From Tetrahymena elliotti 4EA (taxonomy: Eukaryota; Ciliophora; Oligohymenophorea; Hymenostomatida; Tetrahymenidae): a DNA stretch of 64,000 nucleotides. Both the position numbers and the translations under genes were made by a program. Shown here one piece after another: positions 36,125-49,300 of the stretch. Numbering within the stretch: the first letter of the stretch is position 1; each line of letters opens with the position of its first letter. The notes beneath the pieces are model-generated. The model ran no database searches. It saw nothing but the letters and a program-made list of their open reading frames with translations, and was not told the DNA's origin. The DNA lies in contig JH720358.1 in assembly GCA_000231825.2 (NCBI GenBank), forward strand, positions 392,165 to 456,164. The letters are read 5' to 3'.

Positions 36125-38732
36125 ATGATTAAGAATATTAATGAAATCTCTACAATTAAAAAGTTCTAATTTAGGCCTGTATCAGCTTATCGGGTAACTA
36201 AAATTTAAGTTGATAACCCTTAAACCCTTAGAACTGGTAGAGGTCAAGAAAGCTATTCAACAGAGAGAGAAACTAATAGAAAAAAAAGTAGCTTTGCAAA
36301 TACTTTATCAACTGAAAGGCATAATGAATAGATTATTGTTCATAATTTGTTAAATAATAGTGGAGCCAATTTTTTTACTAAAGAAGAAACCTAAAATTAT
36401 TATGGAGTAGATGGGTATTAACCATAAAAAAAAATTTAACTGAAGAAAGTGATATCGATTACAGATAACTCTGACAATGAATAGCAATAAAACTACAATT
36501 ATCATTAAAAAGAGAGTAAAAAATCATATTTAAATAACACTTAGAGTTACTAAATAAAAACTTTCACACCAAGAAATAAGAAATTTATGCTATTGTATGG
36601 CAAAGAATTACCTAACTAATTTACTTCTAAGTCATGTAATAGGATTTTATTCAAATTTCATTTATATATTGTGTAATTTTTATTATAAAAAAATCTACTT
36701 GTTTGTTAATAAAGTCTTTACTTAAAAAGATAAGAGTATTAATGATACTTTCTTATTTAATAATAAGGCATAAGAAGGAGTGAATCTCCTAACAGATCAT
36801 ATCATTTTGGTAGTAGTAGTAGTACTACTGGTTAATCATTTATAATTAAAAAGAGGAAAAAATCTTTAGTAGAATAGGCTTAGTCTGTTTATCAACAGCA
36901 AGTTACTAAAGAAGAAAAGATTCAATTTAAAGAGATACTTGTAAAGCTATTAAACTATGAGAAAGATATGACAGATGATAAGGCAAAGATAGATTAAATT
37001 AATCATATTATTTAAGAGAAAATCAAATCTAAAACAAATCTAGAAGCCATAACTTTTCATGAAGATGAGAATTTAAAAAGTAAAATAAGAGATTTAATTG
37101 AGGAGAAGCATATGAAAATGAGTTCAGTAGTAGAAAATCTTAATTAATTCTAAGAATCATATAGATAGCTTTAATATGGTATGATTTCAGAAGAAAAATT
37201 TGCTGATACAATTGAGAAAATCTAATAATCATAATAGAGTAAATTCAATTACAATTCCCTTTAATCTTATAATTATAAAATAATTATATAGATTAGGGTC
37301 CAAAGGGGTAACAGTTACTTAAGAATATTATTAGGAAAGTTTAATTTGCATAAAAAATTTAGTTTGTTAACAAAAATAAATTGAATCATTAAGAGTCTTT
37401 TGCTTCTTCAGTGTCTTCCCCTAGAGTTTAAAATGACAGTATGATTTAGAATTCTCCTCTTAATAGTATAAATTCGCCTATATCAAGTCCTTATATGAGT
37501 AAGCATTAAAGATCAGAGTTTTACTAAGTAGTAGGAATCGAAGATTAAAAAGCATATATGAGAAATAAAATAAGCATGCTTTAAACCCTCTACAAAAGGA
37601 AGCTGGAAAGTGATCAAGAAGATGATAGAGATTTAATTGAGGGGATGAAAAAATGTTGGAAGTTTGATAAACATGGAAGAATAAAAGTTAAAGGGTTTTA
37701 AAAACAAAAATCCAAAAAGCAAGATATTTATTCAGCAGATAGAATGTCCAGAAAATATGCTTACCTCAGATAAACAATAAGAGATTTTTTCAATAAATGT
37801 GATAAACTTGGAGTTAATCCAGTGAAGGTAGAACCAATATTAGTGATATTTAAGTAATTTTAACATTTAATAATTAGGCCCTAGAAAATAAATATTTTAG
37901 CTCTTTGCCTTTCACAAGACCAGGAAGCTTTATTCTATTCAAATCTCTAAAAGAAGGAAACTTAGAAATAGTAAATAAAATGCTAAGAAATAATCATGAA
38001 TATCTATTTGAGAGAGACCATGTAAATATTATTCAAAATATTAGGATTTATAAATATATTTTATCTATTAAAAAGCTTTTACAAAATGTTCTTCACATAG
38101 CAATATAAAAAAAATATAGAAATCTATCTATATGGTTAATTCATAATGGTGTGGATTTTGATTAAAAAGATGTTGCAAACAAAACTCCTGTACTTTTAAA
38201 ATATTGAATTATTTTTGATAATCAGTTGAAATATTTTAATAAATAAATAGATTTATTATGCAATTAAATAAAAAATGTTTGATGTTGCAAAATACCTACT
38301 TTTCAAAAGAGCCTCACCTTGGTCAGATACTACTAAATTTAAATATGATTAGATGACAAACAATTCAGCATTGATAAGATGCATCAAAAAAGCTAAAATG
38401 GTAAAAAAATGTTCTTCAAATAAATCAGCTATCAACTCAAAAACTTTGATTTTTTCAAAAAGATAGATATTCTTATTTTTTAATAAATAAAAAATTTCAA
38501 ATATTTTTTAATTTTAAAATGAAATTTTATTAAAAAGATTGATTTGTGTGGCAAGCTATAATAGGGAGTATCTTTTAAGTAAAACTGGCTCAATTAAAGA
38601 AAGATTTTGTATTTAGATTAATATTGTAAAATTCCAGGAGAAATGGATTGCTTGAATAATGAAGAAAGGATTTATATTGAGCAAGAAATAAAAAAAGAAG
38701 AGGAAATAAATGAAAATCTTTTACTAAATTGA
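36125..38732 (+). CDS. Ankyrin-repeat-type protein, seven exons
   Basis: Exons 36125-36635, 36768-37238, 37292-37827, 37878-38021, 38076-38189, 38251-38400 and 38538-38732, 706 aa, stop TGA; every junction is GT...AG and frame-preserving. The first 380 residues are S-, N- and Q-rich with a helical stretch (residues about 205-320, coiled-coil-like). From about residue 480 the sequence looks like degenerate ankyrin repeats: SLKEGNLEIVNKMLRNNHEY, then LLQNVLHIAIQKKYRNLSIW with LIHNGVDFDQKD, then a repeat with TPIYYAIKQKMFDVAKYLL. Ankyrin repeats mediate protein binding. The repeat-bearing exons are small and separated by 50-61-nt introns. The C-terminus (exon 7) is acidic. Partner unknown. Confidence 0.8.
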
Positions 38733-39275
38733 ATTTGGCTGGATTTATATCATGTGCTTGATAACTAATTTAAATACTCTTAGAATTCGAGTATATGAAA
38801 TGATAAATAAACAAATGAAATCACTCTAATTATTCTTATTCTTATAAAACATACAAATATTTAAATAGTATATTTGATAAAATTAATTTATTGTAAAGAT
38901 GAATTGAACACATTTAACAGATAAACATAATATTAAAATGCTATATTTAAAGTGTTAGTACAATTTAGTTTTTGTTAATATTTTTTTCAATTTTTATAAA
39001 GAAAGGAATATTTTTAAGAAATTTATATCTTGTTTTTAGAAAAATATTTTAAAGAAATTAATTTCTTATTCAATATTTTTAAAAAATTTTAAATTTATCT
39101 TTTTAAAATTAAAAATTACATTAGAAATGCTAGTATTTTCTTAGAAATAATAGAAGAATTCTTAATTTTAATTAATAAAAATGGAATTAGCTCAACATAT
39201 TTAATATAAAAACATATGATTAGTAAGTTATATTTAAGCTGTTAGCACAATTTAATTTTTATTTATTTTTTTTTT
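38733..39275. other. Intergenic between convergent genes
   Basis: Spacer between the 3' ends of the ankyrin gene and the INO80C gene. A phrase of about 48 bp around TATATTTAAAGTGTTAGTACA occurs at about 38942-38990 and again at 39229-39278, where it reaches the INO80C stop codon. Confidence 0.5.
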
Positions 39276-39779
39276 TCAGTTGTTAACATTTATTTTTCTT
39301 AGAGATAAAAACTATTCTACCATTGGTCTGCTTACACTTGTATTTATATATTCATAAACATATTTATCGTGGTATTGCAAACCAGAAGCTTTATCTTTGT
39401 ATTTAGACTAATATTTTTGCAAAAATATGTTAAAAATATGTTTTACTCAGTAATTCATTTAAAGAACATAAATATCTGCAAAATATATTATAAGATTACT
39501 TCGAATCCTGTGACATCACAATATTTCTTTTGGGGCTTCAAAGGAGGAGGACCTTCTATTGACATATCTTATAAATTAAAAAATTGAAATATTAGAATCA
39601 ATCTATCTATCTATCTCAAAAATTGATTTACAATTAAATTTATTTCTCGATGTAAGCTCTGAGGCACATATTTACTTTAAATTTTTATTCTATCTTTAAT
39701 TTTTAGACACTTTCAATTATTTCTTTCTCTAGTGCCAATTTTAGTTCTTAAAAGGAAAAACAACTTTCTCAATTTCCAT
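39276..39779 (-). CDS. INO80C: INO80 complex subunit C / Ies6 (YL1 C-terminal domain)
   Basis: A compact gene of 115 aa in three exons: 39779-39632, 39567-39500 and 39407-39276, with introns of 64 and 92 nt and stop TGA. The INO80 chromatin-remodelling complex slides nucleosomes in the nucleus; this subunit (Ies6 in yeast) supports its Arp5 module. The conserved core is intact across the introns: NKNLKQICASE (as I recall human INO80C, NLKQILASE), FNYMSIEGPPPLKPQKKYCD, VTGFESKYKDKASGLQYHDK and YEYINTSV, ending FLSLRKI. Both exon joins fall inside conserved motifs, which confirms the splicing. The start MEIEKVVFPFKNQNWHQRKK keeps the short PF(K)-type element of the family. The protein is shorter than animal versions because it lacks their long N-terminal region. 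Confidence 0.93.
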
Positions 39780-40685
39780 TTTTGCTTATTTCTTTCAATT
39801 AATAGTAAAAATTATTTAATTTGTTCTTTTAAATTATGTAAAAGTTTCGCGCAATCATATAAAGTGAATTCAATTCAATATATAAAATAAAAACAGTTGA
39901 TTGGTATATTATATCAATGTCTAACTAATAAATCCTTATTTCTTATTCTTATAATATGCTTAAGATATTAATTTTTTGATCACAAAATCACTCTTAAATA
40001 GTAAAAATACTCTAAACATTTGAAAAATATCTTAAATAAAAAGCTCTGAGAAAACTTATTGCCTGTCCAAAAGTAAACAATAATTCAAATGGAAATCAGA
40101 AATCATAAAAATGAATTAAAATTGAAGGTTGAATATTTTGGATATTTTTCAATTATTATAAATTTTATATTTGTATCTTATTAAAATATATACTAACTAT
40201 TGCTAAAAAGAATTAAATTATTAATATCAAAATAATAAGCAATAGCTTTTCACTATAAATTGCAAATGGTAATATGTATTTTTGACAAATCTCACCCTTT
40301 ATTTATTAATAAATTTTTATATTTTGATTAATCAAATTTATTATCTTTGATCTGATCATGAGTATCAATCACACGAAATATCTGAAAATAGATTGATAAT
40401 AATGTTTGTTGCTTGAACAAAACTTACCAAAATAAAATATATTAAATATGCTTATTTATTAATTGATCTTACAAAATATAAAAGCCTGATACTTACTGTA
40501 AAATATTTAAAGAATGAGATCATAAAATAACTATGTTGAAATAAAAAGTTTTGCTTTCATGATTTTTAACTCATAAAAAAATCGATAAAATAAATTAAGA
40601 TAAACAAAAGGATTTAATTTTAATCGAATACTTTTTTTCAAATTGCATATTTATAATATATTTTTAATTAGAAAAATTTTAATTA
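39780..40685. other. Intergenic, 5' flank of INO80C and 3' flank of the Myb gene
   Basis: AT-rich; no coding-like frame, RNA or repeat recognised on either strand. Confidence 0.55.
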
Positions 40686-42314
40686 TCACAAGGAGTTAAG
40701 TTTTTCATACATTTTTTTGCATTACTCAGCTGTTTTATTAGGAAAATGATGGGCTAATTCTTCCCAGCTGTCTTTTCCATAAACCTCAATTAATTTTTTT
40801 AGAACTTCTTTGTCTTTCTATTCCCACTTTTGAGGATCTTTATCTAATCTTGAGGATTTGGGTCTGGCTTAGTGAGAATGGTCATCTTGATTAGAATCTT
40901 AATGGTTTTATTACTAAATTTACTTATTTATAATTTAAGCTATCAATGCTTTTTTCAAATCAATATTTATTGGTAATTATTTAGACTAAGGGTTAGCTTA
41001 GATTTTATCCTTTTAATGGTTTTTGTCTTAGTTATTTTATTCATATTAAGCTTTTCTTTAAAGATTAATTACTTAGTTTTACTAAATCATCTATACAACT
41101 GTTTCCTTATCATGATATCTTTTTTCTAATTAATTTTATTTATTATTAATTATGATATTCTATTCTTCATAAGGCTTCTCTGCCTTTTTCATTTTCTCTT
41201 CACTCTAAATTTTTGAAACCAAAGGTTTTTTAAATCCTCCATTAGCTACAATAATCTTTTTTTAATCTTTACTTACTTGTTATTATTATATTTAGCTTTA
41301 CTATTAAGGTTATTTTTCTATTTATTGAGCAACTATATTTTATTATTAATTTTAGTGTTTATTCTCATCTCTATTCTAAACTTTATCCTTTTTCAAGACA
41401 ACCTACTGAACTTCTTTTTATATTTTATCTTGTTAGATATCACTTTAACTATCTTAACCTTTTTTTTGCTAATACTTTTAGAGATATCCTTTCTTTAATT
41501 GTTGATCTGGACTACTTATCTAAGGACTTGCTTTTTAAATTTTTTGAGGGGATTGATTATTTTTTTTTTAATTTGGACTTTTTTTTATTTCAGATTTGAT
41601 TGGTGATATTTCTTATTTAATTTCCATATTATTTTTATCAGGAGAGTCATTTGAATTGATTTTTTTTTACAAAAAAGTAAATTCATTTGGATGAATGTTA
41701 TTAGCATTTTTTTAAATTAATTATTCTTTCTCGATGTTTTTAATAGTGCGGTATTTAGCTTTCCAAATCTTTTAAATTTTTAAGGTTGCTCTTTTTATCT
41801 CTTCATCTTTCTATTATGCCAGCTAAATCAAAGGCCCATTGAACCTAATTATATCTTTTGATAAACTCAAGTGATCAATTTAGGCAGAATCTTCTCCCAA
41901 ATTTATCTTCTAATCAGCTTAATATATGAATCCCTTCAATTTGCTATTTTGATGGTTCACATGATCAGCTTCACCTGGCTTATTGTGTGCTTAAATCTAT
42001 TCATGAACTTCCTTTTTATGCTAAATAAATAATTTTCATATATTTTTTAACGAACTAATATATTTGTTTTACTTTATTGCTATTAGGGCTTTAGTCTTTA
42101 TGTTAAATCCTACTTTTGCTATTTGAACTTCTGGGCTTTTATTTACTGTACAATAAAATGAAATAATTCTAGATTTGTTTAAAATTATTAATTACTCCTT
42201 ATCGTAAACTAATTTCATAACTTGCTGTACATCTTAAGCTTGCTAGAATAAAGCATCATTATCTTTAATGTTTAAGTAAAATATATCTTTTTGATTACTT
42301 TTCTTATTATTCAT
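40686..42314 (-). CDS. Q-rich protein with C-terminal Myb/SANT domain
   Basis: The ATG is at 42314-42312 and the stop TGA at 40688-40686. The main exon runs 42020-40686 (444 aa). A first exon (about 42314-42100, MNNKKSNQKDIFYLNIKDND...) is separated by an intron ending TTTATTTAG at 42021; the exact donor is unresolved, because the obvious GTAAAAC site breaks the frame. The middle is dominated by Gln, mostly written TAA/TAG, in runs such as QQQQ, with Lys and Ser. The last 50 residues form one Myb/SANT repeat: KWEQKDKEVLKKLIEVYG, DSWEELAHHFPNKTAEQC and KKMYEKL, with the spaced Trp-Trp-Tyr core and a TAEQC third helix. Single C-terminal SANT domains of this type occur in chromatin-associated proteins. 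I infer a nuclear DNA- or histone-binding role. Confidence 0.85.
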
Positions 42315-43383
42315 TTGCTTTAATTTTTAAACAGTTTGATGAAATTTAAATTTAGAAATAACTATTAGAGGTGCAAATCAAATTATAAATTTTTAACATA
42401 ATAGTCATGCTATATCATCAGACAATATTTCTATCTTAGCATTTAATAATGTTATTAGAATTAACATTTTTCATAATCATATTATAAAATTTTTCTATGA
42501 TTAGTAAGTAAATTGTATATTCCACAAATCTTGAATCTAATCAGATCGCTATATATGTCTCCAAATCATTTGAATCACACTTTTTTAGTGATAGTAAATA
42601 ATTTGAATCTAAAATAAATAAGAATTTTTTGCTAAAATAGTGAATTCTAAATTATTCAAAAAAAAAAACTATGTTTACTGAGTACTTTTACTTTAAGCTT
42701 TTTATTGTAAAAGACAGCATAAATTTTGTCGTTTCTTTTTAGCTGTAAAAAACAAATATTAAATTTATCGAATAAATGCTTCTTTCTTTTTCATTATTTA
42801 TATTTTATCATTATAAAGCATCTCCATAAATTTTATTGAGTACTTTATTAATTTTTATATTATCATAATTATTTCATAAAATATTCAAAAATTTTTACTA
42901 AATTTTTTCGAAATAATATCTAACTTATTTTTTTGTTATATTTGTATCTAATATTTATTTTTGTATTATTTAAAATTAATTTTTTGGGAAAAGTTAACTT
43001 TCAATTTATTTTTCAATTTCAAGCTAGTCCTTTACTAATTAACAAAAAAGTTAGATTAAAAGAATTTATTTACATTACTTCTTAGAAACAAGTGTTAATT
43101 TTAATATTTAAGTTGTAAGTTAAAATGTGGAATAATAATCAGAATACTTATTTTTTTAATTAAGATTTATAATAAAGGAAGTGCTATCTGTTTTACAGAA
43201 AATTGTTTGATCTCAAAGACTTTTTGATTATTAGATTTCAATTTTATTAAATTTATTTATTATTGATAGATATTGAAATTCACTTGCTCTAAACACTTAA
43301 TTAATCATAATTAATAATAAGAAATAAATAAATAAAAAATTCTACATATTAAGATATTTTGATCTTAAGTGATGTAGCCAAAT
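42315..43383. other. Intergenic, divergent 5' flanks
   Basis: Shared upstream region between the minus-strand Myb gene and the plus-strand transmembrane-protein gene, so regulatory sequences for both probably lie here. AT-rich; no motif recognised. Confidence 0.55.
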
Positions 43384-46300
43384 ATGTTGTTCATAAATAT
43401 ATCTATAGTAATATTTAGTCTTATAAATTTATCTTTTGGAGATGATAGCTAAAAATCTTATGATAATATCCAGTCATGCCCAATAGCTTAAATAGAAGCT
43501 ACTAGTGCTACACAGAGTTAAAGATTGATTGTAAATTTTTCATTAGATTCAGATTTAGGAATACTTTATACTGTACATAGCGATGAGAATATAATAGTAT
43601 GGGATTATCAGAATTAAAAGATTTTAAATTCATAATCTTTCAATCAACAATACTAGTTTGAAAGAATTTTACTCATGAAGAAGGATAATTATTTGTTAGC
43701 TATATCTTATGATGGATCCTACATAAAGCTAGATCCATAAACTTTAACTACTCAAAATTCTATTCAAACAACATCTGCACAAGTCTATTAATAAATGTCT
43801 AAGTACTGGGTAGATGAGTAAAGAAAATAAATATTATAATTAACTTTTAAAAATGAAGTAAATCTTTTTTTTAATCTTTTTTGGATATATATTTATCATA
43901 TTTGAATTTATGAAAAGAATCAATTCTTTTTGTTTTTAATTTGTGTTTTAACTTCTTTCTTTTAAAAATTAGCTGGTATTAAATAATTTCGAAAGTGGAA
44001 GTACAAAAAATTTCATAAATTTTGTAAATGAAACTATTAGCTATTTAAATTACTTCTCAGAAACAGGATAGATTTTGATTTAAAGCTAAAATATGACTTT
44101 TTATAGTTTTGATTGTTACAATTCTAATATGAATCAATTTAAATTTGATAATCTAGGCAGCGTAGGAATAGTTACAATAGGATAAATAGGAGAGTATTTT
44201 ATATCAATCTAAAATTAAAGTTTGGTCTAGCAAATATATAGATTAAATAATAATAAGTCAAATGCAGTCCCTAAAGTTATTTTCGAAAACAAAAAAAACT
44301 ACACAATTAATCATCTTTTATATGTCTCTAATGATATTTTGAATGATTAATCTCCATCTCTTTACATAATATGTAACTTTTAAATAGTATAAATAGATTT
44401 GAAAGCAGACAATGAAAAAATACTCTTTGAATTTAATTCACCTGAATATATTCAGACTGCTTAATATAATGAAGATTTTAAAGGCTTAGTTTATATTGAT
44501 TTCTAAAATAGAATAAAGATATTTAAAACTGAAATTTAGATATAAATTCCCACAATAAAGTAGGATTTCTAATTTCAGTATTCCTCTGATTTGAGCTATA
44601 GAAGACTACAACATGTAAAATAAATGGTATTTTTTGGAAAGAGCCTGCTAATTATATCAAACTAACCATAATTTAATTTACTTGCATTTGATTTATATTT
44701 TAAGATAAAAAAGATGTTCGTAATGAATCCTACTAATGAATTTATGAATAAAAATAATTTTAACACAATACCTAATGATTCTTCATATGAATCCACTTAT
44801 ATGGTTTAAGATGCTAAGGTTATGGTGAAAGAAAATTTTTTAGTAAAATATGCATATAATATAATTGAAGTATACTATTTGGCTGATTTAATTTATTAAA
44901 TTACTGAGGATAGCTATATTGTAGGAGCATACATATAATACACTATCAATACTTAATATTTATTGATTATTAAGTAGAACTCTTAATTTTACATTAGGCA
45001 TCTTAGAACTGGTATCATTCTCAAGACTTAAAATTTTCCCAACATCCAAATTTACAATTACCAACTTTCAATTGATACTAAAATAATTACTTTTTTTGGC
45101 TATAAATTCGATGACTATTCTGGTAAATTACTTCAAATTAAGTCTTTACTAAAAAAAAAATTAATTAACAATAGTGATTCACGTTTCTGCTTGGAACTTA
45201 GATGATAATATGTCTTTAATAGGATAATCAAATGGTGTTACTCAATGCAAAGGATTGTAATAAAAATCTTTTATCAAAATATTAAATTCTTATCCTTTTT
45301 ATATAGGTTTTTAAAAATGGAAATACCAGCTTCGAATTCATTAATGCTTATTGTTTGCAATTTATCATTCAGCTTTATGAAAATAAACAGTAACATGGAT
45401 CTACTTTCTAACAAAGTATATTCTAAAACACTGTATTCTGGATTTATTGATGAAGACTTAAAATTATTATGTTTTTTTGGTAATACTGATAGAATATTTA
45501 TTGATATTTATTACTATGTCTTACCTACAGTAAGTGGAAACCAAGCAACTTTGACTACAAATTCTACACTAACATTCCCTGCAATTTTTACATAAGGTTT
45601 TATTGTATTATAGACAGACTAAAAAAGAATGACTATGTTTAATCCTTCAAGACTTGATGTTTTCCATTACTTTTATAAAAGAAAGGTTTATAAAAATTAA
45701 AATTTATTTATTTAATACAACACAGTTATTATGACTAGTACAAACTATATGGTTGCTTATGGTAAATCAGATTTCAAAGAATTCTATTCTTATTTTACTA
45801 CTGCTAGTGTATATGGTGAAGGTATTACAAACCAAGGAAGTTTTTCAATTAATAATAATTATAATATAAATATTTATGGAATATTTTATGATATTTCTGC
45901 AAAGTTATTTTATTGTAGTGCTAGTGGGAATTAACTTTTTTTGTTTAGTCTTACTACAAAAACTTCAGATATGCTATTTACAACTGATTAATAATTTTAC
46001 GAAATATTTGTGGATAAAAATCAAATTTATTCAATATCAAATACAGACTCTACCAATAATATTCTCTCAGCTAGATTCAATACTACTTACAATTAACTTG
46101 TTTAATATAATATGGCTAATTTTCCATATTCAAATTATACAGACATTTGTTTTAATTATAATCGAACTAATGCATTAATTATTACAAATGTAACTGCAGT
46201 TATTACAAGCGTAATCAACTTAAAGATAGTTAAGACGCTTGGTGATAGTACATTTTCAAATGTTATTTCATGTTTTGCTACTAATAACTATTTTGGTGTA

Positions 46301-49300
46301 CTATACTAGCAAGGCAATACAAACTCTTAAATCGCTCTTTATACTTAAGATCCTTAATTTACATTTTTAGGAATGATCAATCCTACAAATAACAAAATAA
46401 TTACATATTTTGCAATTCTATAAACTCAAGTTTTATTCATTTCAAATGGGTTGATATACTCTATAAATTTACTAGATTAGATGAAAGAAGATTAACCAAA
46501 TAGTCTTTCAGGTGATACAAACCTAGATGGACCTATGATAAAACTGATACCTTTTTTTAATAATTTTTATGTGCTTTATAAATATTCCTTAATTCTTTAT
46601 TAATCAGATTTAACTGTTGTATCCATTTTAAGAATTAACAAATTTAATTAACAGTAGGGTACTTAATAATCTAAGCTTCTATTATAAACTCCTGTGTTAA
46701 TTAATCTTTAAAATAATTTTGCTAAGGTGAGCTTAGATAGAGAACATAAATTTGTTTGGATTGAAAGTGATACAGGTGAAATTTTAGTGCATGAATCAAT
46801 AAGCTTTAAATAAGTATTGTATCTCAATCATTAAAAAAAATTCAGTTTCATTTCCCATACAGCTGTTTTTACAAAAAATGATGCCTTAATCTGTTGGTTA
46901 AATAAATGTATTCACTTTGATTACATCTAAAGTAATGCTAATGGAATAATTGAATATAGTTTGTCAAGTGATACTTTTATTGAAATTGAATTAGATTCTA
47001 GTAAAAGTATTAGTGTTTATTAAATAAAATATGATGAAATGACTTAAAATTTAATCTTGTGCTCAAAGGATAGTGAATTTATGTATCTAAACTCAAAGAG
47101 TGGTTCACTAGTAAAAAAAATCTCCAATCTAAGCTCTAAAAATGTTTGTTAAGGCTTAATTGTTGATATTATGTACAATAGAATTTATTTTTTAGGTAGA
47201 ACCCTATTGCTGATTTATGATCTTTCATATTTGTATTTACAAAGTATTTCATAAACTTATTTAGATTAATAGTATCTTAGAAAGCCTTTCCCACTTTCTT
47301 TCTAATCTGATACTGAGGATATATAAAACTTGTATATCCCTAATAGAGATTTTGTTGTGAAGGTTTACGACATGAATAAATAAACCTATGAAGAACCAAT
47401 TTACATTCCTAATTTAAAGAATCTGATTCCTTTTAGAGATAATTTATTAGTAGGTAAAACCGAAAACTAACTTTATTTAATTGACATACTAACATAAGAT
47501 ATAAAAAGCAATACCACCTTTAATACAATTTTACAACTTGAAGTCGTTACTTTTAATAATACAAAGAATATTTTAATTGTCTATGATAAAGACAAAATAA
47601 GGTTACTTGATTTTGATAACAGCTATTAAGTTTAGTAAAATTTAATCATTAATGCTGGTAATTTGATAACTATGGTCTAAACAGATGGTGTGATGATGGT
47701 GGCAGCTGATTATTAGAATAATCTCTATGATATAAATATTGGTTTTCAAAACTTTACTTAGATAAAAGCAACTGTTTCAAGTAATTCGCCTGTATCTTCT
47801 TTGGTTGTTAATGGTAAGCATTAAATACTTGTTGTTATTTATGACGGATTTAGGGCTGAATTTTATTCTAGAAGTGGTAATTTATAACTCCCTTTATCAA
47901 GAGTTTCAGCATTAACAATTAGTGAGAGTTTTAAAATAACCAGCACAGTCACAAATTAAGCTAATGGTACAGCTAGATCTTGTTTTTATGAAGAAGCAAG
48001 ATAACTTGTGTTTGTCTTATCTTAAAATATTGGTAGACTATTTATATTTTAGTATTAAAGCGATTTTACAAAAATAGCAGCATTTTCGTTATTAAATGTT
48101 CCAGCAAGACAAACTAAAAATATATATTTAAAAGTGTTTTCAGAGATAAAAACAATTGCTATAATCACTAATTATCAGATAGATTTTTTAAATCAAGAGA
48201 CTCTTTATCCTTACTAAATATTTAGAGAGCAAAAATTTATTCAAATAACAAATTTCCATTTTCAGATATTCAAAAATTAGAACAATTAGGACTATTTAGG
48301 ATTCTTGTCAACTACTTCGAACTTATTTATATTTTAATTTGATTAAACAATTTAGTAGTTTGTACAGATTAAAAGTTTCCCTATTGAGAAAGTAGAGTTT
48401 ATCTCTGCAATTATTAGAGCTTAAAATGGAGGCATTTAAAAATTACAAATAGTAGGCTTCAGTAATTTAGGAAATGTTTTTAGTATTTTAACTAGTTTAA
48501 GTATCTTTTAAGAAAGAATAGATAAAGATAAAATTGAAAAAATTAATGAATAATGTGTGATTCAAATTTTAAATCCTTCATATGCATACATACAATATAT
48601 GTTCAATTCGCTTCAAGCTGGCAGACTACTGTTGGATAACTAAAATGAAATTCAGAAATACAGAATTGTTTTTAAAGATGGTCTTTACAATCAAATTAAT
48701 TTTTAGTTACCTGATTTTAGTTAAGATTATTCTCTTGATTTTATTGGAAATTAGTTTGAGGCACTCAAAATCACTAATGATTATCTAAATTATTTCAACC
48801 CTGTTGAGTTCTACTTGGAGAACTTATAGATAGTTTCAGATAATAATACCTAAGTTATTTTTAACAATAAAAACCGAAATACAAATTTGAATAGAATAGC
48901 TAACATCACATTTTAGTCAGTAACATTTAACACAGAAAACTCTGTAACATAATTTGTATTTTCTGATTTCTAAAATATTTAATTCAACTAAACTTTATTC
49001 TTGATGTAAAAAACTATTCAAAACATGAGCTATATTCTCGTAAATAACAGTTAAAATGTTAATCTGTAAAATACAAATATTAGTAATATCAATCTTGTTG
49101 GGTCTACTTTTATTCATATTGTTGGAGCAGATATAGAAAATTAAAAAGAGTTGTTTGAAACAACAAAAGTTTTAATTGAAAATTTTAATTTTTATAGAAT
49201 AAAATTGATTGATTCAAATATTTTACACTTTGAGATGATAAAATAAATTAATTTGAACTCTTTTAATTTTACTAATTGCTAAACTTTCAAAGGTTCCAAA

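Noticed and set aside
39369..39587. Plus-strand ORF of 72 aa
   Set aside because: It overlaps the INO80C exons on the other strand, which have clear family motifs.
41277..41498. Plus-strand Leu-rich ORF resembling a membrane protein
   Set aside because: It is the complement of Gln/Asn/Lys-rich codons of the minus-strand Myb/SANT gene.
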